Source of the DNA: Arthrobacter koreensis
GTDB lineage: Bacteria > Actinomycetota > Actinomycetes > Actinomycetales > Micrococcaceae
DNA: 64,000 bases
NCBI RefSeq assembly: GCF_009193255.1
Contig: NZ_WACG01000005.1
Coordinates: 1 to 64,000, forward strand
Direction: 5' to 3'
Part shown: one piece after another, positions 50,459 through 60,801 of the stretch
Layout: every line of letters begins with the position of its first letter
Position numbering within the stretch: position 1 is the first letter of the stretch
Translations under genes and position numbers: made by a program
Notes under the pieces: model-generated
The model's database searches: none
Seen by the model: only the letters and a program-made list of their open reading frames with translations
Told to the model about the DNA's origin: nothing

Positions 50459-50500
50459 ACAGAAACTGCCCGTACCAGCGCTGATACGGGCAGTTTCTGT
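50459..50500. terminator. Bidirectional terminator, 16-bp stem
   Basis: ACAGAAACTGCCCGTA (50459-50474) and its perfect complement (50485-50500) with a 10-base loop, between the convergent TetR-NUDIX and ABC-F genes. The AGAAA/TTTCT ends give T-rich sequence after the stem in both directions. Confidence 0.85.
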
Positions 50501-50513
50501 CATCTGGATGGGA

Positions 50514-52370
<1,857 letters not shown>

Positions 52371-52393
52371 TCGGAGCTACTTTCGTCGGTGGT

Positions 52394-53365
52394 TCAGGTT
52401 TTGCTGGCCGTGCGCTGCGCCCCGGCAACAGGGCCGTGGACGGCGAGGGCATTGTGCCCCTCGGACCGCAGGGCGGCTTCGAGATGCGCGGCGGACGCGG
52501 CGTCCGCGGCCAGGAAAGCGAGGGTGGGACCGGATCCGGAAACGATTCCGGCCAAAGCGCCGAGGGCGCGTCCCCGGTCCAGGACAGGAACAAGCTCCGG
52601 GGCGAGGGACAGGGCCGCTGGCTGGAGGTCATTGGAGATAACGTCCGCCAGTGCCGCAGCGTTCCCGGTGCGCAGTGCCTCGAGCACACGAGGGTCGGCC
52701 GCGTAGGGCTCGGGCGCCGGGTCTGCACCCCCGGATTCGGCCTCTGAGCGCAGCGCGTCCAACCGGCCGTAGACCGCGGGGGTGGACAGGCCAGCGCCGG
52801 AGGAGGCCACGAGGACCCAGTGCAGCGGGGTTCCCGCGGGTGCTTCGGTGAGCAGGTCCCCTACCCCGAGCCCGACGGCGGCACCGCCTTCCAGCGCAAA
52901 CGGAACATCCGCACCGAGCCCGGCTGCCAGCGTTCTGAGTTCGGCGGCGTCCAATCCGGATCCCCAGAGCAGGTTACAGGCCAGCAGTGCGGCCGCGGCG
53001 TCGGCCGAGCCGCCGCCCATGCCTCCGGCGACCGGAACGCGTTTGGTGATGGTCAGTTCCACCGCCGGATCGGCTATGCCGGCGTGTTCGGCCAGCGCCG
53101 CGGCGGCACGGGCCACCAGGTTGTCCGGTCCCAGGGGAATGCCGGCCACGGGAATCCGCAGCGGGCCGCCTCCCGTCACGGACACGGCGATGCCCGGCTT
53201 CGGGGCGGCCGTGGCCGTTACGTCTTCGCGAAGGCTGAGGGCCAGGTAGACGCTGGCCACGGCATGGTAGCCGTCCGGGCGCAGCGGGCCCACCTGGAGG
53301 GAAACATTGATCTTCCCCGGCGCGCTGACCGTCACGGAGGCCGGGGTCTGGGCGGTGGTGCTCAC
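52394..53365 (-). CDS. ispE: 4-diphosphocytidyl-2-C-methyl-D-erythritol kinase
   Basis: A 323-aa GHMP-family kinase of the MEP isoprenoid pathway; it phosphorylates CDP-methylerythritol. [20 protein letters not shown] is the N-terminal signature. The ATP-binding GHMP motif is [19 protein letters not shown]. The C-terminal [14 protein letters not shown] motif is intact. The GTG start at 53365 overlaps the rsmA stop by GTGA. This ksgA-ispE order is conserved in actinobacteria, where rpfB usually precedes it. Confidence 0.95.
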   Translation of the reverse strand: MSTTAQTPASVTVSAPGKINVSLQVGPLRPDGYHAVASVYLALSLREDVTATAAPKPGIAVSVTGGGPLRIPVAGIPLGPDNLVARAAAALAEHAGIADPAVELTITKRVPVAGGMGGGSADAAAALLACNLLWGSGLDAAELRTLAAGLGADVPFALEGGAAVGLGVGDLLTEAPAGTPLHWVLVASSGAGLSTPAVYGRLDALRSEAESGGADPAPEPYAADPRVLEALRTGNAAALADVISNDLQPAALSLAPELVPVLDRGRALGALAGIVSGSGPTLAFLAADAASAAHLEAALRSEGHNALAVHGPVAGAQRTASKT

Positions 53366-54240
53366 GGGGCAGTCTTCGCCTCGGCGATCCGGGTGTAGGC
53401 GGCAATATCCAGAACCTCGCCGCGGGCGCTGGGGTCCACTCCGGCGGCGCGGAGCGCGGTTTCCGCAGCGGCTGGGCTCCCGGCCCAGCCGGCGAGCGCA
53501 GCGCGCAGCGTCTTGCGGCGCTGGGCGAAAGCTGCATCGATGACCGCGAAGACTTCCTCGCGGGTGGCCGTTGTGGCAGGCGGCTCGTGGCGTTCGAACC
53601 CAACCAGGCCGGAGGCGATCTTAGGGGCCGGCCAGAAGACGTTCATGCCAATGACCCCGGCCTTGCGCATGGTGCCGTACCAGGCGGCCTTGACGGACGG
53701 CACTCCGTACGTCTTGGACCCAGGGCGCGCGGCGAGCCGGTCAGCCACCTCGTCCTGGACCATGACCAGGCCGTGGCGCAGGCTGGGGAACGTTTCAAGC
53801 AGATGCAGTACCACGGGAACGGCAACGTTGTAGGGCAGGTTCGCCACCAGGGCGGTGGGCTGGGCCGGCAGCTCGGTGACGCGCATGGCGTCCGCGAGGA
53901 CTACGTGCAGGTTCTCCGCTTGTTCCGGACGCCACGTCTGCACGGTCTGCGGCAGGCGTGCGGCCAGGACCGGGTCGATCTCCACTGCCACTACTTCCCG
54001 GGCAGCGTCGAGCAGTCCCAGGGTGAGCGAGCCGAGGCCGGGACCAACTTCCAGCACGGTCTCCGAGGGATCCAGCGACGCGGCGGCGACGATCCGGCGG
54101 ATCGTGTTTCCGTCAATGACGAAGTTCTGTCCAAGGGTCTTGGTTGGACGTACGCCAAGTTCATCTGCCAGCGCGCGGATATCGGAGGCACCAAGGAGCG
54201 GTTTGGGCCGCGGAACGGGCGCAGAAACGGATTCAGTCAC
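53362..54240 (-). CDS. rsmA: 16S rRNA dimethyladenosine transferase RsmA/KsgA
   Basis: A 292-aa methyltransferase that dimethylates two adjacent adenines near the 3' end of 16S r[23 protein letters not shown], the SAM-binding [18 protein letters not shown] and the catalytic [15 protein letters not shown] motif are all present. The GTG start at 54240 follows GAGG closely. It overlaps ispE by GTGA. Upstream, instead of rpfB directly, an oppositely oriented regulator gene (54473-55708) intervenes. Confidence 0.95.
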   Translation of the reverse strand: MTESVSAPVPRPKPLLGASDIRALADELGVRPTKTLGQNFVIDGNTIRRIVAAASLDPSETVLEVGPGLGSLTLGLLDAAREVVAVEIDPVLAARLPQTVQTWRPEQAENLHVVLADAMRVTELPAQPTALVANLPYNVAVPVVLHLLETFPSLRHGLVMVQDEVADRLAARPGSKTYGVPSVKAAWYGTMRKAGVIGMNVFWPAPKIASGLVGFERHEPPATTATREEVFAVIDAAFAQRRKTLRAALAGWAGSPAAAETALRAAGVDPSARGEVLDIAAYTRIAEAKTAP

Positions 54241-54472
54241 TGCCTCATACTAGCGCCCGCAGCCGTCCCGGACCGTGTCGGCCGGTGTAGCCGCTAGTCA
54301 GGCCAGTCCCCCACGCAGGGCTTGGGAGCCGGGTGGAAAGGTGTCTTGAAAAGACTCATCGGATTCCCTCCACGCTTTCGCAATTGCTCTGCCGCAGCCG
54401 CGAGCGGGACTGTAGCGTCCCTTACCGCGGCTGATCCAAGTTTGGCGCACCGGGAGAACGGCGGTAACGGTC

Positions 54473-55708
54473 ATGGGCAAAACCTTTGGGAAAAGGCTTC
54501 GAACAAACCGGCAGGAGAGGCTGCTCAGCCGCAGGGACCTCGGGGAACCCGGGCTGGCTGAGCGGGAGGTCTCACTGCTTGAAAGCGGGAGGCGGGAGCC
54601 GGGACAGCAGATGCTCAGCCACCTCGCAGCCCGGCTCGCGTCTGCGCCGGGGTGCCCGCCACGCCCGGGCGGCCCGAACGGCGCCCTCTACCTGGGCCTC
54701 TGCGCGAGCCAGGCCTGGGATGAGAGAAGCTACTTTGAGTGCCTTGAGACCGCGGTGGCTGCTGCGGCCGCGGCTCGGGCGGAGGGCGACGGCGAAGACT
54801 GGTTCGAGCTGTCCCTGCTGGCAGGAAACGCGCGGTTGAAGCTCGGCCACTACCGCTTCTGCATCCGGCAGGCTTCTGCGCTCGCACGGCATCCGCAGGC
54901 CCGCGGCCGCGCGGAGTTGAGGGCCAGGGCCCTGGAGCTGCTCGCCCGGGCTTGCCAGGGGGCGGGCCGGCTGCCCGCAGCGGTCCGCCACGGCCGGGAG
55001 GCGGTCGATTCGGCGCAGGAGGGACCTGTGCCGGCAGAGGTGAGCCTTGCCGCCTGCCTAAGCCTGGCCGCAGCGCTGACCGAGAGCGGCAGGGTTTCCC
55101 AGGCCTGGGAGTACTGCCGGGTCATGCTGCTTCCGCTGGCGGAGGCAGTGCCGGACACGCTGCTGGCCGGCAAGGCCTTCTGGGCCGTGGGGAACGTGGC
55201 CTTCCGGCGCGGGGATGCCGCCGCGGGTGTCCGGTACCACCAGCGTGCGGCGGCGCTGCTCAGCCCTCGGCTCGACGTCGGGCTGTGGGCTTCGTTCAAC
55301 AAGGCCTCGGCGAGCATGCGACTTGCCTCCGGACTGCACGATGAGCAGACGTTCACCTGTATCCGCAGGGCGGAAGCCGCCCTCGCCGTCGTCGGCGCGT
55401 CCCCCGGTGATGCGCTGGACATCATCCACGCCCACGGGCGCTGGCAGCATCTGAACGGCAACTACGCACGTGCCGTGGACCTGCTTTCGGAAGTCTGGGA
55501 CGCGCGGGGCCTGCTCTCTCCCCAAACGGCAGCAGAAGTGGCCCTCCAGCTCGGCCTCAGCCTCGGGCGCCTGGGCCAGGCAGAGGCCTCCAGGCGTCAC
55601 CTGGAGGAAAGCGAGTCGTTGTTCCGCCTGGCCGGCGCACCTGACCGTTCGGGACACGTTCGGACCCTGGCGGATGCGCTGGCGGAGCATCCCGGTCCGG
55701 CTCGCTGA
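54473..55708 (+). CDS. HTH / helical-repeat regulator inserted beside rsmA
   Basis: A 411-aa protein. The N-terminal ~60 residues resemble an XRE-type helix-turn-helix (GKRLRTNRQERLLSRRDLGE, then REVSLLESGRREPGQQMLSH), with the usual E-x-G-R-R-x-P box present as ESGRREPG. The remainder (about 75-405) is all helical with TPR-like alternation, as in TPR regulators that bind peptides or partner proteins. Target and ligand are unknown. It is divergent from rsmA and separated from rpfB by a bidirectional terminator, so it breaks the usual rpfB-ksgA adjacency. The ribosome binding site before ATG 54473 is weak. Confidence 0.7.
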   Translation: MGKTFGKRLRTNRQERLLSRRDLGEPGLAEREVSLLESGRREPGQQMLSHLAARLASAPGCPPRPGGPNGALYLGLCASQAWDERSYFECLETAVAAAAAARAEGDGEDWFELSLLAGNARLKLGHYRFCIRQASALARHPQARGRAELRARALELLARACQGAGRLPAAVRHGREAVDSAQEGPVPAEVSLAACLSLAAALTESGRVSQAWEYCRVMLLPLAEAVPDTLLAGKAFWAVGNVAFRRGDAAAGVRYHQRAAALLSPRLDVGLWASFNKASASMRLASGLHDEQTFTCIRRAEAALAVVGASPGDALDIIHAHGRWQHLNGNYARAVDLLSEVWDARGLLSPQTAAEVALQLGLSLGRLGQAEASRRHLEESESLFRLAGAPDRSGHVRTLADALAEHPGPAR

Positions 55709-55727
55709 CACCGCATCTGCGCCAGGC

Positions 55728-55764
55728 ATGGAAAAAGCCGGCCACAGGGACCGGCTTTTTCCAT
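55728..55764. terminator. Bidirectional terminator, 14-bp stem
   Basis: ATGGAAAAAGCCGG (55728-55741) and its perfect complement (55751-55764), loop CCACAGGGA, between the convergent HTH gene and rpfB. The TTTTT/AAAAA segments lie inside the stem, giving T-rich 3' ends in both directions. Confidence 0.88.
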
Positions 55765-55780
55765 CTGTGTGCTGGCTGGG

Positions 55781-56917
55781 CTAGAGCAGTCCCAGCTTGC
55801 TGGCGCAGGAGGGCCAGTGGCCCCATCCACCGTTGGCACGCAGGTTTTCGGCGACGGCAATCTGCTGCTCAGGGGTAGCCTCGCTTGCCACCGGGGCGTA
55901 GGCGCCGCCGCCGGCACCAAGCCAGCTTTGGGTGCTGAACTGCAGGCCGCCGTAGTAGCCGTTGCCGGTATTGATGTGCCAGTTGCCGCCGGACTCGCAC
56001 TGGGCAAGCGCCGCCCAGGCACCCCCGGCGGGTGCCGAACCGGATGCGGCACTGGACGCAGCTGCTGCTGCGGGACGCTTCTTGGTACCGACGGCGACCG
56101 TCTCGGCAACCGGTTCACGCGTAACGCTTTCGCTGGCCAGGACACGGCTGACTTCGCGGCCGTCCACCACCACGGTGTTGAAGATCCGGGTGCGCTCGCC
56201 GGCCACGCCGGGCTCGGTGACCTTCTTTTCGCCCTCGAAGAGCTCCGCGTCATCCACCGTGCGGGTTTCGAACGGCACTGGCTCGGTCACGGTGTCCTGG
56301 GTGTCTGCGGCCACCCGTGTCACCTTCAGCGTCATGCCGTCAGCAATCGCCGCCCGGGCCGGGACTGAAATCCGGTCCGACGCTCCGAGGGTCACTCCGG
56401 CCTCAGCCAGGAGTTCCTCGACACTCGACGCGGTGGTCTCCAGCTGCGTGGTCTTGCCGTCTGCGAGCAGGGTAACGGTCTTGGGAGTGGAGATTGAGAG
56501 TCCGCGGACGGAGACCAGGGAGGCGTCCAGCGAGGCGGAGACCGAAGACTTCGCGGAGACCCGCAGTTCGGAAATCAGGTCTGCCACCGTGGAGCCGGTG
56601 GTCTGGACGGTGTGGCCGGTGCCGTCAACGTTGACGTTGACCGTCTTGGCCGTGGTCACTTCAATCGTGGTGCCGTCCCGGACCTCGGTGTCCGGGGCGG
56701 GAACCACACGGTCTGCTGCTGCAAGCTGCACGTCGGCCTTCGCGAGGACATCCTCAACGGTGCCGCCGAAGGTCATGATGTCGCTTGTCTCACCGTCCAC
56801 GTTCAGGACGACGGACTTGTTGGTGCCGACGAAGGCCACGAGTCCCAGGATGAGGGCCACCATGACGGCGGCCTGGCCTCCGAGCTTCAGCCCGCGCCTC
56901 ATGAGTGAAGTTGCCAC
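55781..56917 (-). CDS. rpfB: Resuscitation-promoting factor, RpfB-type
   Basis: A 378-aa secreted cell-wall hydrolase that cleaves peptidoglycan and promotes regrowth of dormant cells. In order: a membrane or signal helix (about 12-32), three DUF348 repeats (each with a V-x-V-D-G or L-x-A-D-G turn, about 33-165), a G5 domain (about 205-265), an Ala/Ser-rich linker, and the C-terminal Rpf transglycosylase-like domain (about 300-378) with the catalytic Glu in LAQCESGGNWHINTGNGYYG and GGLQFSTQSWLGAGG. The start is GTG 56917, with GGAA five bases before it; ATG 56902 is the alternative. The gene neighbours tatD, as rpfB does elsewhere. Confidence 0.92.
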   Translation of the reverse strand: MATSLMRRGLKLGGQAAVMVALILGLVAFVGTNKSVVLNVDGETSDIMTFGGTVEDVLAKADVQLAAADRVVPAPDTEVRDGTTIEVTTAKTVNVNVDGTGHTVQTTGSTVADLISELRVSAKSSVSASLDASLVSVRGLSISTPKTVTLLADGKTTQLETTASSVEELLAEAGVTLGASDRISVPARAAIADGMTLKVTRVAADTQDTVTEPVPFETRTVDDAELFEGEKKVTEPGVAGERTRIFNTVVVDGREVSRVLASESVTREPVAETVAVGTKKRPAAAAASSAASGSAPAGGAWAALAQCESGGNWHINTGNGYYGGLQFSTQSWLGAGGGAYAPVASEATPEQQIAVAENLRANGGWGHWPSCASKLGLL

Positions 56918-57175
56918 GGAATTCCAAACTTTTTGAGCTTCCGGGCACGGGGACTTGGGCGCACCCCGGGCAGGGCTCCGGGTCTCACGGAGTGCCGGCG
57001 CGCGCAGGCAGGGACCATCGCCGTCGTGGCTACACCGGCTGCCGAGGCAGGGCATGGTTCTCTAAGGCGGTAGTTATTAGTCCGGAAGCCTTCCCCGACC
57101 CCGGCTAATAGGTCCCTACCGTAACCGAACCGTGATCTCCGGGCAAACTCCGGTTTCGGCCCGAAGCATTGACAG

Positions 57176-58093
57176 CTAGTCCCAGGACCCGTAAACGGCG
57201 GTGGTGTTTGCTGCTATCGAGGAGCAGAAATCAGCCAGGTCCGCACCCCGGATTTCGGCCATGGCCCGCACCGTATAGGGAACCATGTAGCTTGCGTTGT
57301 TCCGTCCGCGGAAGGGGTGCGGGGTGAGGAACGGGGCGTCGGTTTCAACCAGTATCAAGGACGGATCCGCCACTGCCAGGGCGTCCCGGATCCCTTCTGC
57401 GTTGCGGAAGGTCACGGTTCCGGCAAAGGACATGTACCACCCGTGTTCGTTACAAATGCGGGCCAGGCCAGCGTCGCCGGAGAAGCAGTGGAAAACGACG
57501 GCCGGCGGAAGCTGTTCTTTCCCGAGGATGCGCACAACGTCCTCATGCGCGTCGCGGTCGTGGATCTGTACGGCAATCCCCGCCTGCCGCGCAATGCCGA
57601 TGTGCCGGCGGAATGAATACTTCTGGGCATCCACGCCTTCGGGGCCGGTGCGGAAGTAGTCCAGCCCCGTCTCCCCCACCGCCCTGACCCGGGGACGGGC
57701 CGCGAGCGCTCCTATCTCTTCGAGGGCCGCGTCCAGAGTTCCGTCCCGGGCAAGCTCCGGCGCATCGTTGGGATGGATGGCAACGGCCGCCAGGAGCCGC
57801 GGGTCCTCTTCGGCAAGCCGCGCGGCTTCCCGGGACGATTCGAGGTCCGTTCCCACCTGGACGGCGCCCTGCACGCCCGCGGCGGCTGCGGCGTCGAGCG
57901 CTGCGGAGGCCGTCCGGGCACCCGGAACGCCGAAGTCCAGGTGTGTGTGGTTGTCCATGACCGGAACGGGCAGCGGCTCCGGCGCGGGGGCGAACGCCCT
58001 TTCGGCGCTGCGGCCTTCCTCTCGCTGGCTGTGTCCGCGGGCAAGGTAGGTCTGCGGTATTTCACCCGGAACGTATGCGCCGTCGATAGTCAT
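57176..58093 (-). CDS. tatD: TatD-family metal-dependent DNase
   Basis: A 305-aa TIM-barrel hydrolase. The metal-binding HxH is H49/H51 in VMDNHTHLDFG. The bridging Glu is in RAVGETGLDYFRTGP, another His in VQIHDRDAHEDVV, and the last Asp in LVETDAPFLTPHPFRGRNN. Homologues are 3'-5' exonucleases acting in DNA repair or fragmentation. The first ~44 residues (Pro- and Glu-rich) precede the usual family start, so translation might begin at the later ATG encoding MDNHTHLD. It lies upstream of rpfB in the conserved order, with a 258-base gap. Confidence 0.92.
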   Translation of the reverse strand: MTIDGAYVPGEIPQTYLARGHSQREEGRSAERAFAPAPEPLPVPVMDNHTHLDFGVPGARTASAALDAAAAAGVQGAVQVGTDLESSREAARLAEEDPRLLAAVAIHPNDAPELARDGTLDAALEEIGALAARPRVRAVGETGLDYFRTGPEGVDAQKYSFRRHIGIARQAGIAVQIHDRDAHEDVVRILGKEQLPPAVVFHCFSGDAGLARICNEHGWYMSFAGTVTFRNAEGIRDALAVADPSLILVETDAPFLTPHPFRGRNNASYMVPYTVRAMAEIRGADLADFCSSIAANTTAVYGSWD

Positions 58094-58275
58094 GTCTTTA
58101 AGCCTAAGTGAGCTTGTACCCTGTACGTACTAAGTGCCCCGGCGGCTGCCGGGAACGGTGTTGGCGGTGCCGGTGCGGCCCCGCGCGCCGCAGGCCCGGC
58201 AGCCCATGGGGCACTCAACCGCCGGCCGGGACTGGGCTCTTCCCCGGCCCACGAGCCGAGCCCTGGAGGGTATCC

Positions 58276-59331
58276 ATGGACACCCGCAACACATCTGCTG
58301 CCACCGCAGGATTCGATGCGCCGGGCGCCGTGGCGCCGTTCGCCGGGAGCGCGGCCGGGGAGGCGGATTCGTTCCTTTCCGTCAGCACGCGGATCCTCGA
58401 TGCAATCAACACGGTGATTGACGGCAAGGACGAGGCAGCCCGCCTGGTGCTCACGGTCCTCCTGGCGGAGGGACATGTGCTGCTGGAGGACGTACCGGGT
58501 GTCGGGAAGACCATGCTGGCCAAGACCCTTGCACGTGCTGTGGACTGCTCAGTAACGCGCATCCAGTTCACCCCGGACCTTCTCCCCTCGGATGTGACGG
58601 GGGTGTCGATCTACAACCAGGACGCCCACCGGTTCGAATTCAGGCAGGGCCCGGTCTTCGCCAACATCGTGATCGGCGACGAGATCAACCGCGCCTCGGC
58701 CAAGACGCAGTCCGCCCTCCTGGAGTGCATGGAGGAACGGCAGGTCACGGTCGACGGCGGCACTTACCGGCTCGCGGAGCCCTTTATGGTGGTCGCCACC
58801 CAGAATCCCCTGGAGATGGAAGGGACCTACGCACTTCCGGAGGCCCAGCGGGACCGGTTCATGGCACGTATTTCCCTGGGCTACCCGGACACCGCCTCAG
58901 AGATCGAAATGCTCGAAACCCACCAGTCCGTCTCTCCCCTGGAGTCGATAGTTCCGGTGGCTTCAGTGCGGGACATCGCTGCCATGACGGCTAAGGTGCG
59001 GGACGTCTACGTGTCCGCTGCGGTCAAGGAGTACACCGTAGCCATCGGAGCGGTGACGCGTGAGCACCCGTTCATCCGGCTCGGTGCCAGCCCCCGGGCG
59101 CTGCTGCAGCTGCTCCGCGCCTCCAAGGCCCGCGCCGCGCTGGAGGGCCGGGATTTCGTCCTGCCCGACGACGTCGCGCGCCTGGCCGGATCGGTGCTGC
59201 CGCACCGGCTGATCCTCGAGCGGCAGGCGCTGGGCGCCGGTGAAACCCCTGCCTCGCTGTTGGCGGCTGTTCTCTCCAAGGTGCCCGTTCCGCGGCCTCC
59301 GGGTGCCCGGGCCGGAATGACGCGGCCGTAG
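58276..59331 (+). CDS. MoxR-family AAA+ ATPase
   Basis: A 351-aa ATPase with Walker A LLEDVPGVGKTMLAKTLA, Walker B FANIVIGDEINRASAKTQSA, and the MoxR features LPEAQRDRFM and RLGASPRALLQLLRA. MoxR ATPases act as chaperones that assemble or activate envelope or metal-containing partners, commonly with DUF58 and transglutaminase-like proteins, as here. The start is ATG 58276 with GGAGGG five bases upstream; an in-frame start at 58108 lacks a site. It is followed 3 bases later by the DUF58 gene. Confidence 0.93.
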   Translation: MDTRNTSAATAGFDAPGAVAPFAGSAAGEADSFLSVSTRILDAINTVIDGKDEAARLVLTVLLAEGHVLLEDVPGVGKTMLAKTLARAVDCSVTRIQFTPDLLPSDVTGVSIYNQDAHRFEFRQGPVFANIVIGDEINRASAKTQSALLECMEERQVTVDGGTYRLAEPFMVVATQNPLEMEGTYALPEAQRDRFMARISLGYPDTASEIEMLETHQSVSPLESIVPVASVRDIAAMTAKVRDVYVSAAVKEYTVAIGAVTREHPFIRLGASPRALLQLLRASKARAALEGRDFVLPDDVARLAGSVLPHRLILERQALGAGETPASLLAAVLSKVPVPRPPGARAGMTRP

Positions 59332-59334
59332 CCG

Positions 59335-60801
59335 GTGAGGAAACCCGGACAGCCCGCAGCCAGCAGGCCCGTGCTCACCGGACGCGGCTGGGGACTGGTA
59401 GCAGCCGGAGTCGTGTCGCTGCTCGGCGCGCAGGTATTGGGCCGGCGTGACCTGCTGCTGCTGGGAGTGTTCCTGATCCTGACGCCGCTGGCCTCTGCAC
59501 TGGCACTTCGGCTGCTGAAGCCGCAGTTCAGCGTGCAGCGGTCCTTTCGTCCGTCCACCGCAAAGACCGGGATACCGGTAAGCGTGGGACTAACGGTGCG
59601 GCCGGTGAAACCCTTCGGCGGAACGGCCCGCATGACGGAGGAACTGCCGGCCCGTTTCGGCACCAGCCCCGAGTTCCTGTTCCCTGCCGCGCGGGCGGAC
59701 GGCCTGGCCAGCCGGTACGAGTACCGGCTGGTCTCCTCCCGGCGGGGCCTCTACCGCATTGGCCCGGTCAGCGCAGGTTTCCTGGATCCCTTCGGACTCG
59801 CACTGGCACGGCACACCATTGGGGGCACGGATGACCTCATTGTGAAGCCAGTGCCGGTGGAACTCCCTGCCGCGGTGCTGGACGGACTGCGCGGCAGCGA
59901 CGGATCGGTTGCCACGAGGGTCCAGGGAGTCCCCAGCCAGGACGATGTGACAACCCGCGAATACCGGCACGGAGATCCGATGCGCAGGGTGCATTGGTCC
60001 GCCACGGCCCGCCACGGCGAGCTGATGGTCCGCCAGGAGGAAACGGTGGCAACGCCCCGCGCAACCCTCGTGCTGGACCAGCGGGAATCCAGTTATGATC
60101 AGGGATTTCTTTCACCCTTTTGGGCCGAAACCGCAGACGACGCCGCTCCTGCCAGCTCAGAATCGTTCGAATGGGCGGTCGCTGCCGTCATGTCCATCGG
60201 CGCTGATCTTTTGGAGCGCGGGTTTGCCGTGCGGCTCCTGGACGCCCAGGCCCGTCCCGGCCTGCAGCGTTCACCCTCCAGCGCCGATCCGCGGGCAGCG
60301 GTCTTCAGCGGAGCGGCGGCTGCCGGAGACCTCGGCGAGGGGCTGGCCGCCCTCGGGCTGGAAGAGGCAGCGGCAGCATCCGGGCCCCGTCCCCGGCACG
60401 GTTCCCGTACACGGCGAACCCTCCGCAGGCCCGGCAGGCCGGCTCCATCCGGCGCCAGCCCGCGCCCGGATCGGAGCACACACCCCGGACAGCACCAGCC
60501 TTTCGGCGACGCCCTGCTCGAAGCCCTGCTGGACGCCCGCCACCGGGGACCGCTTGTGGTCATCACCGGCGCGCTCAGCGAAGAAGATGCCCGCAGGCTC
60601 GCACCGGCCGCAGACGCGGTGCCGTCCGCCCTTGTCCTGCTGGTTACCGAACGGCCGGCAGCCGCCGCAGCGCAGCTGGCGCTCCTCCGGTCAGCGGGCT
60701 GGACTGCCGAAGCCGCAGCCCCCTCCCAGCCGGTGGCCGCCGCGTGGTCCGGTGCAGCGGAACACGCGGCAGCACTCGCGCAGCAGGGGCTTAGGCCATG
60801 A
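59335..60801 (+). CDS. DUF58 membrane-associated protein
   Basis: A 488-aa protein. Two hydrophobic helices lie at about residues 18-55. The DUF58 core contains TTREYRHGDPMRRVHWSATA with RHGELMVRQEE (about 205-235). The C-terminal part holds a von Willebrand-like region interrupted by a basic, Pro-rich insertion (about 345-385). It starts with GTG 3 bases after moxR and overlaps the transglutaminase gene by ATGA. In this widespread trio, DUF58 proteins are thought to be MoxR partners at the membrane; their biochemical role is unknown. Confidence 0.9.
   Translation: MRKPGQPAASRPVLTGRGWGLVAAGVVSLLGAQVLGRRDLLLLGVFLILTPLASALALRLLKPQFSVQRSFRPSTAKTGIPVSVGLTVRPVKPFGGTARMTEELPARFGTSPEFLFPAARADGLASRYEYRLVSSRRGLYRIGPVSAGFLDPFGLALARHTIGGTDDLIVKPVPVELPAAVLDGLRGSDGSVATRVQGVPSQDDVTTREYRHGDPMRRVHWSATARHGELMVRQEETVATPRATLVLDQRESSYDQGFLSPFWAETADDAAPASSESFEWAVAAVMSIGADLLERGFAVRLLDAQARPGLQRSPSSADPRAAVFSGAAAAGDLGEGLAALGLEEAAAASGPRPRHGSRTRRTLRRPGRPAPSGASPRPDRSTHPGQHQPFGDALLEALLDARHRGPLVVITGALSEEDARRLAPAADAVPSALVLLVTERPAAAAAQLALLRSAGWTAEAAAPSQPVAAAWSGAAEHAAALAQQGLRP

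Noticed and set aside
56918-57175. Possible c-di-AMP (ydaO-type) riboswitch before rpfB
   Set aside because: Such riboswitches often precede rpf genes, but I could not find the conserved paired and terminal elements by eye. An Infernal search with the family model would decide.
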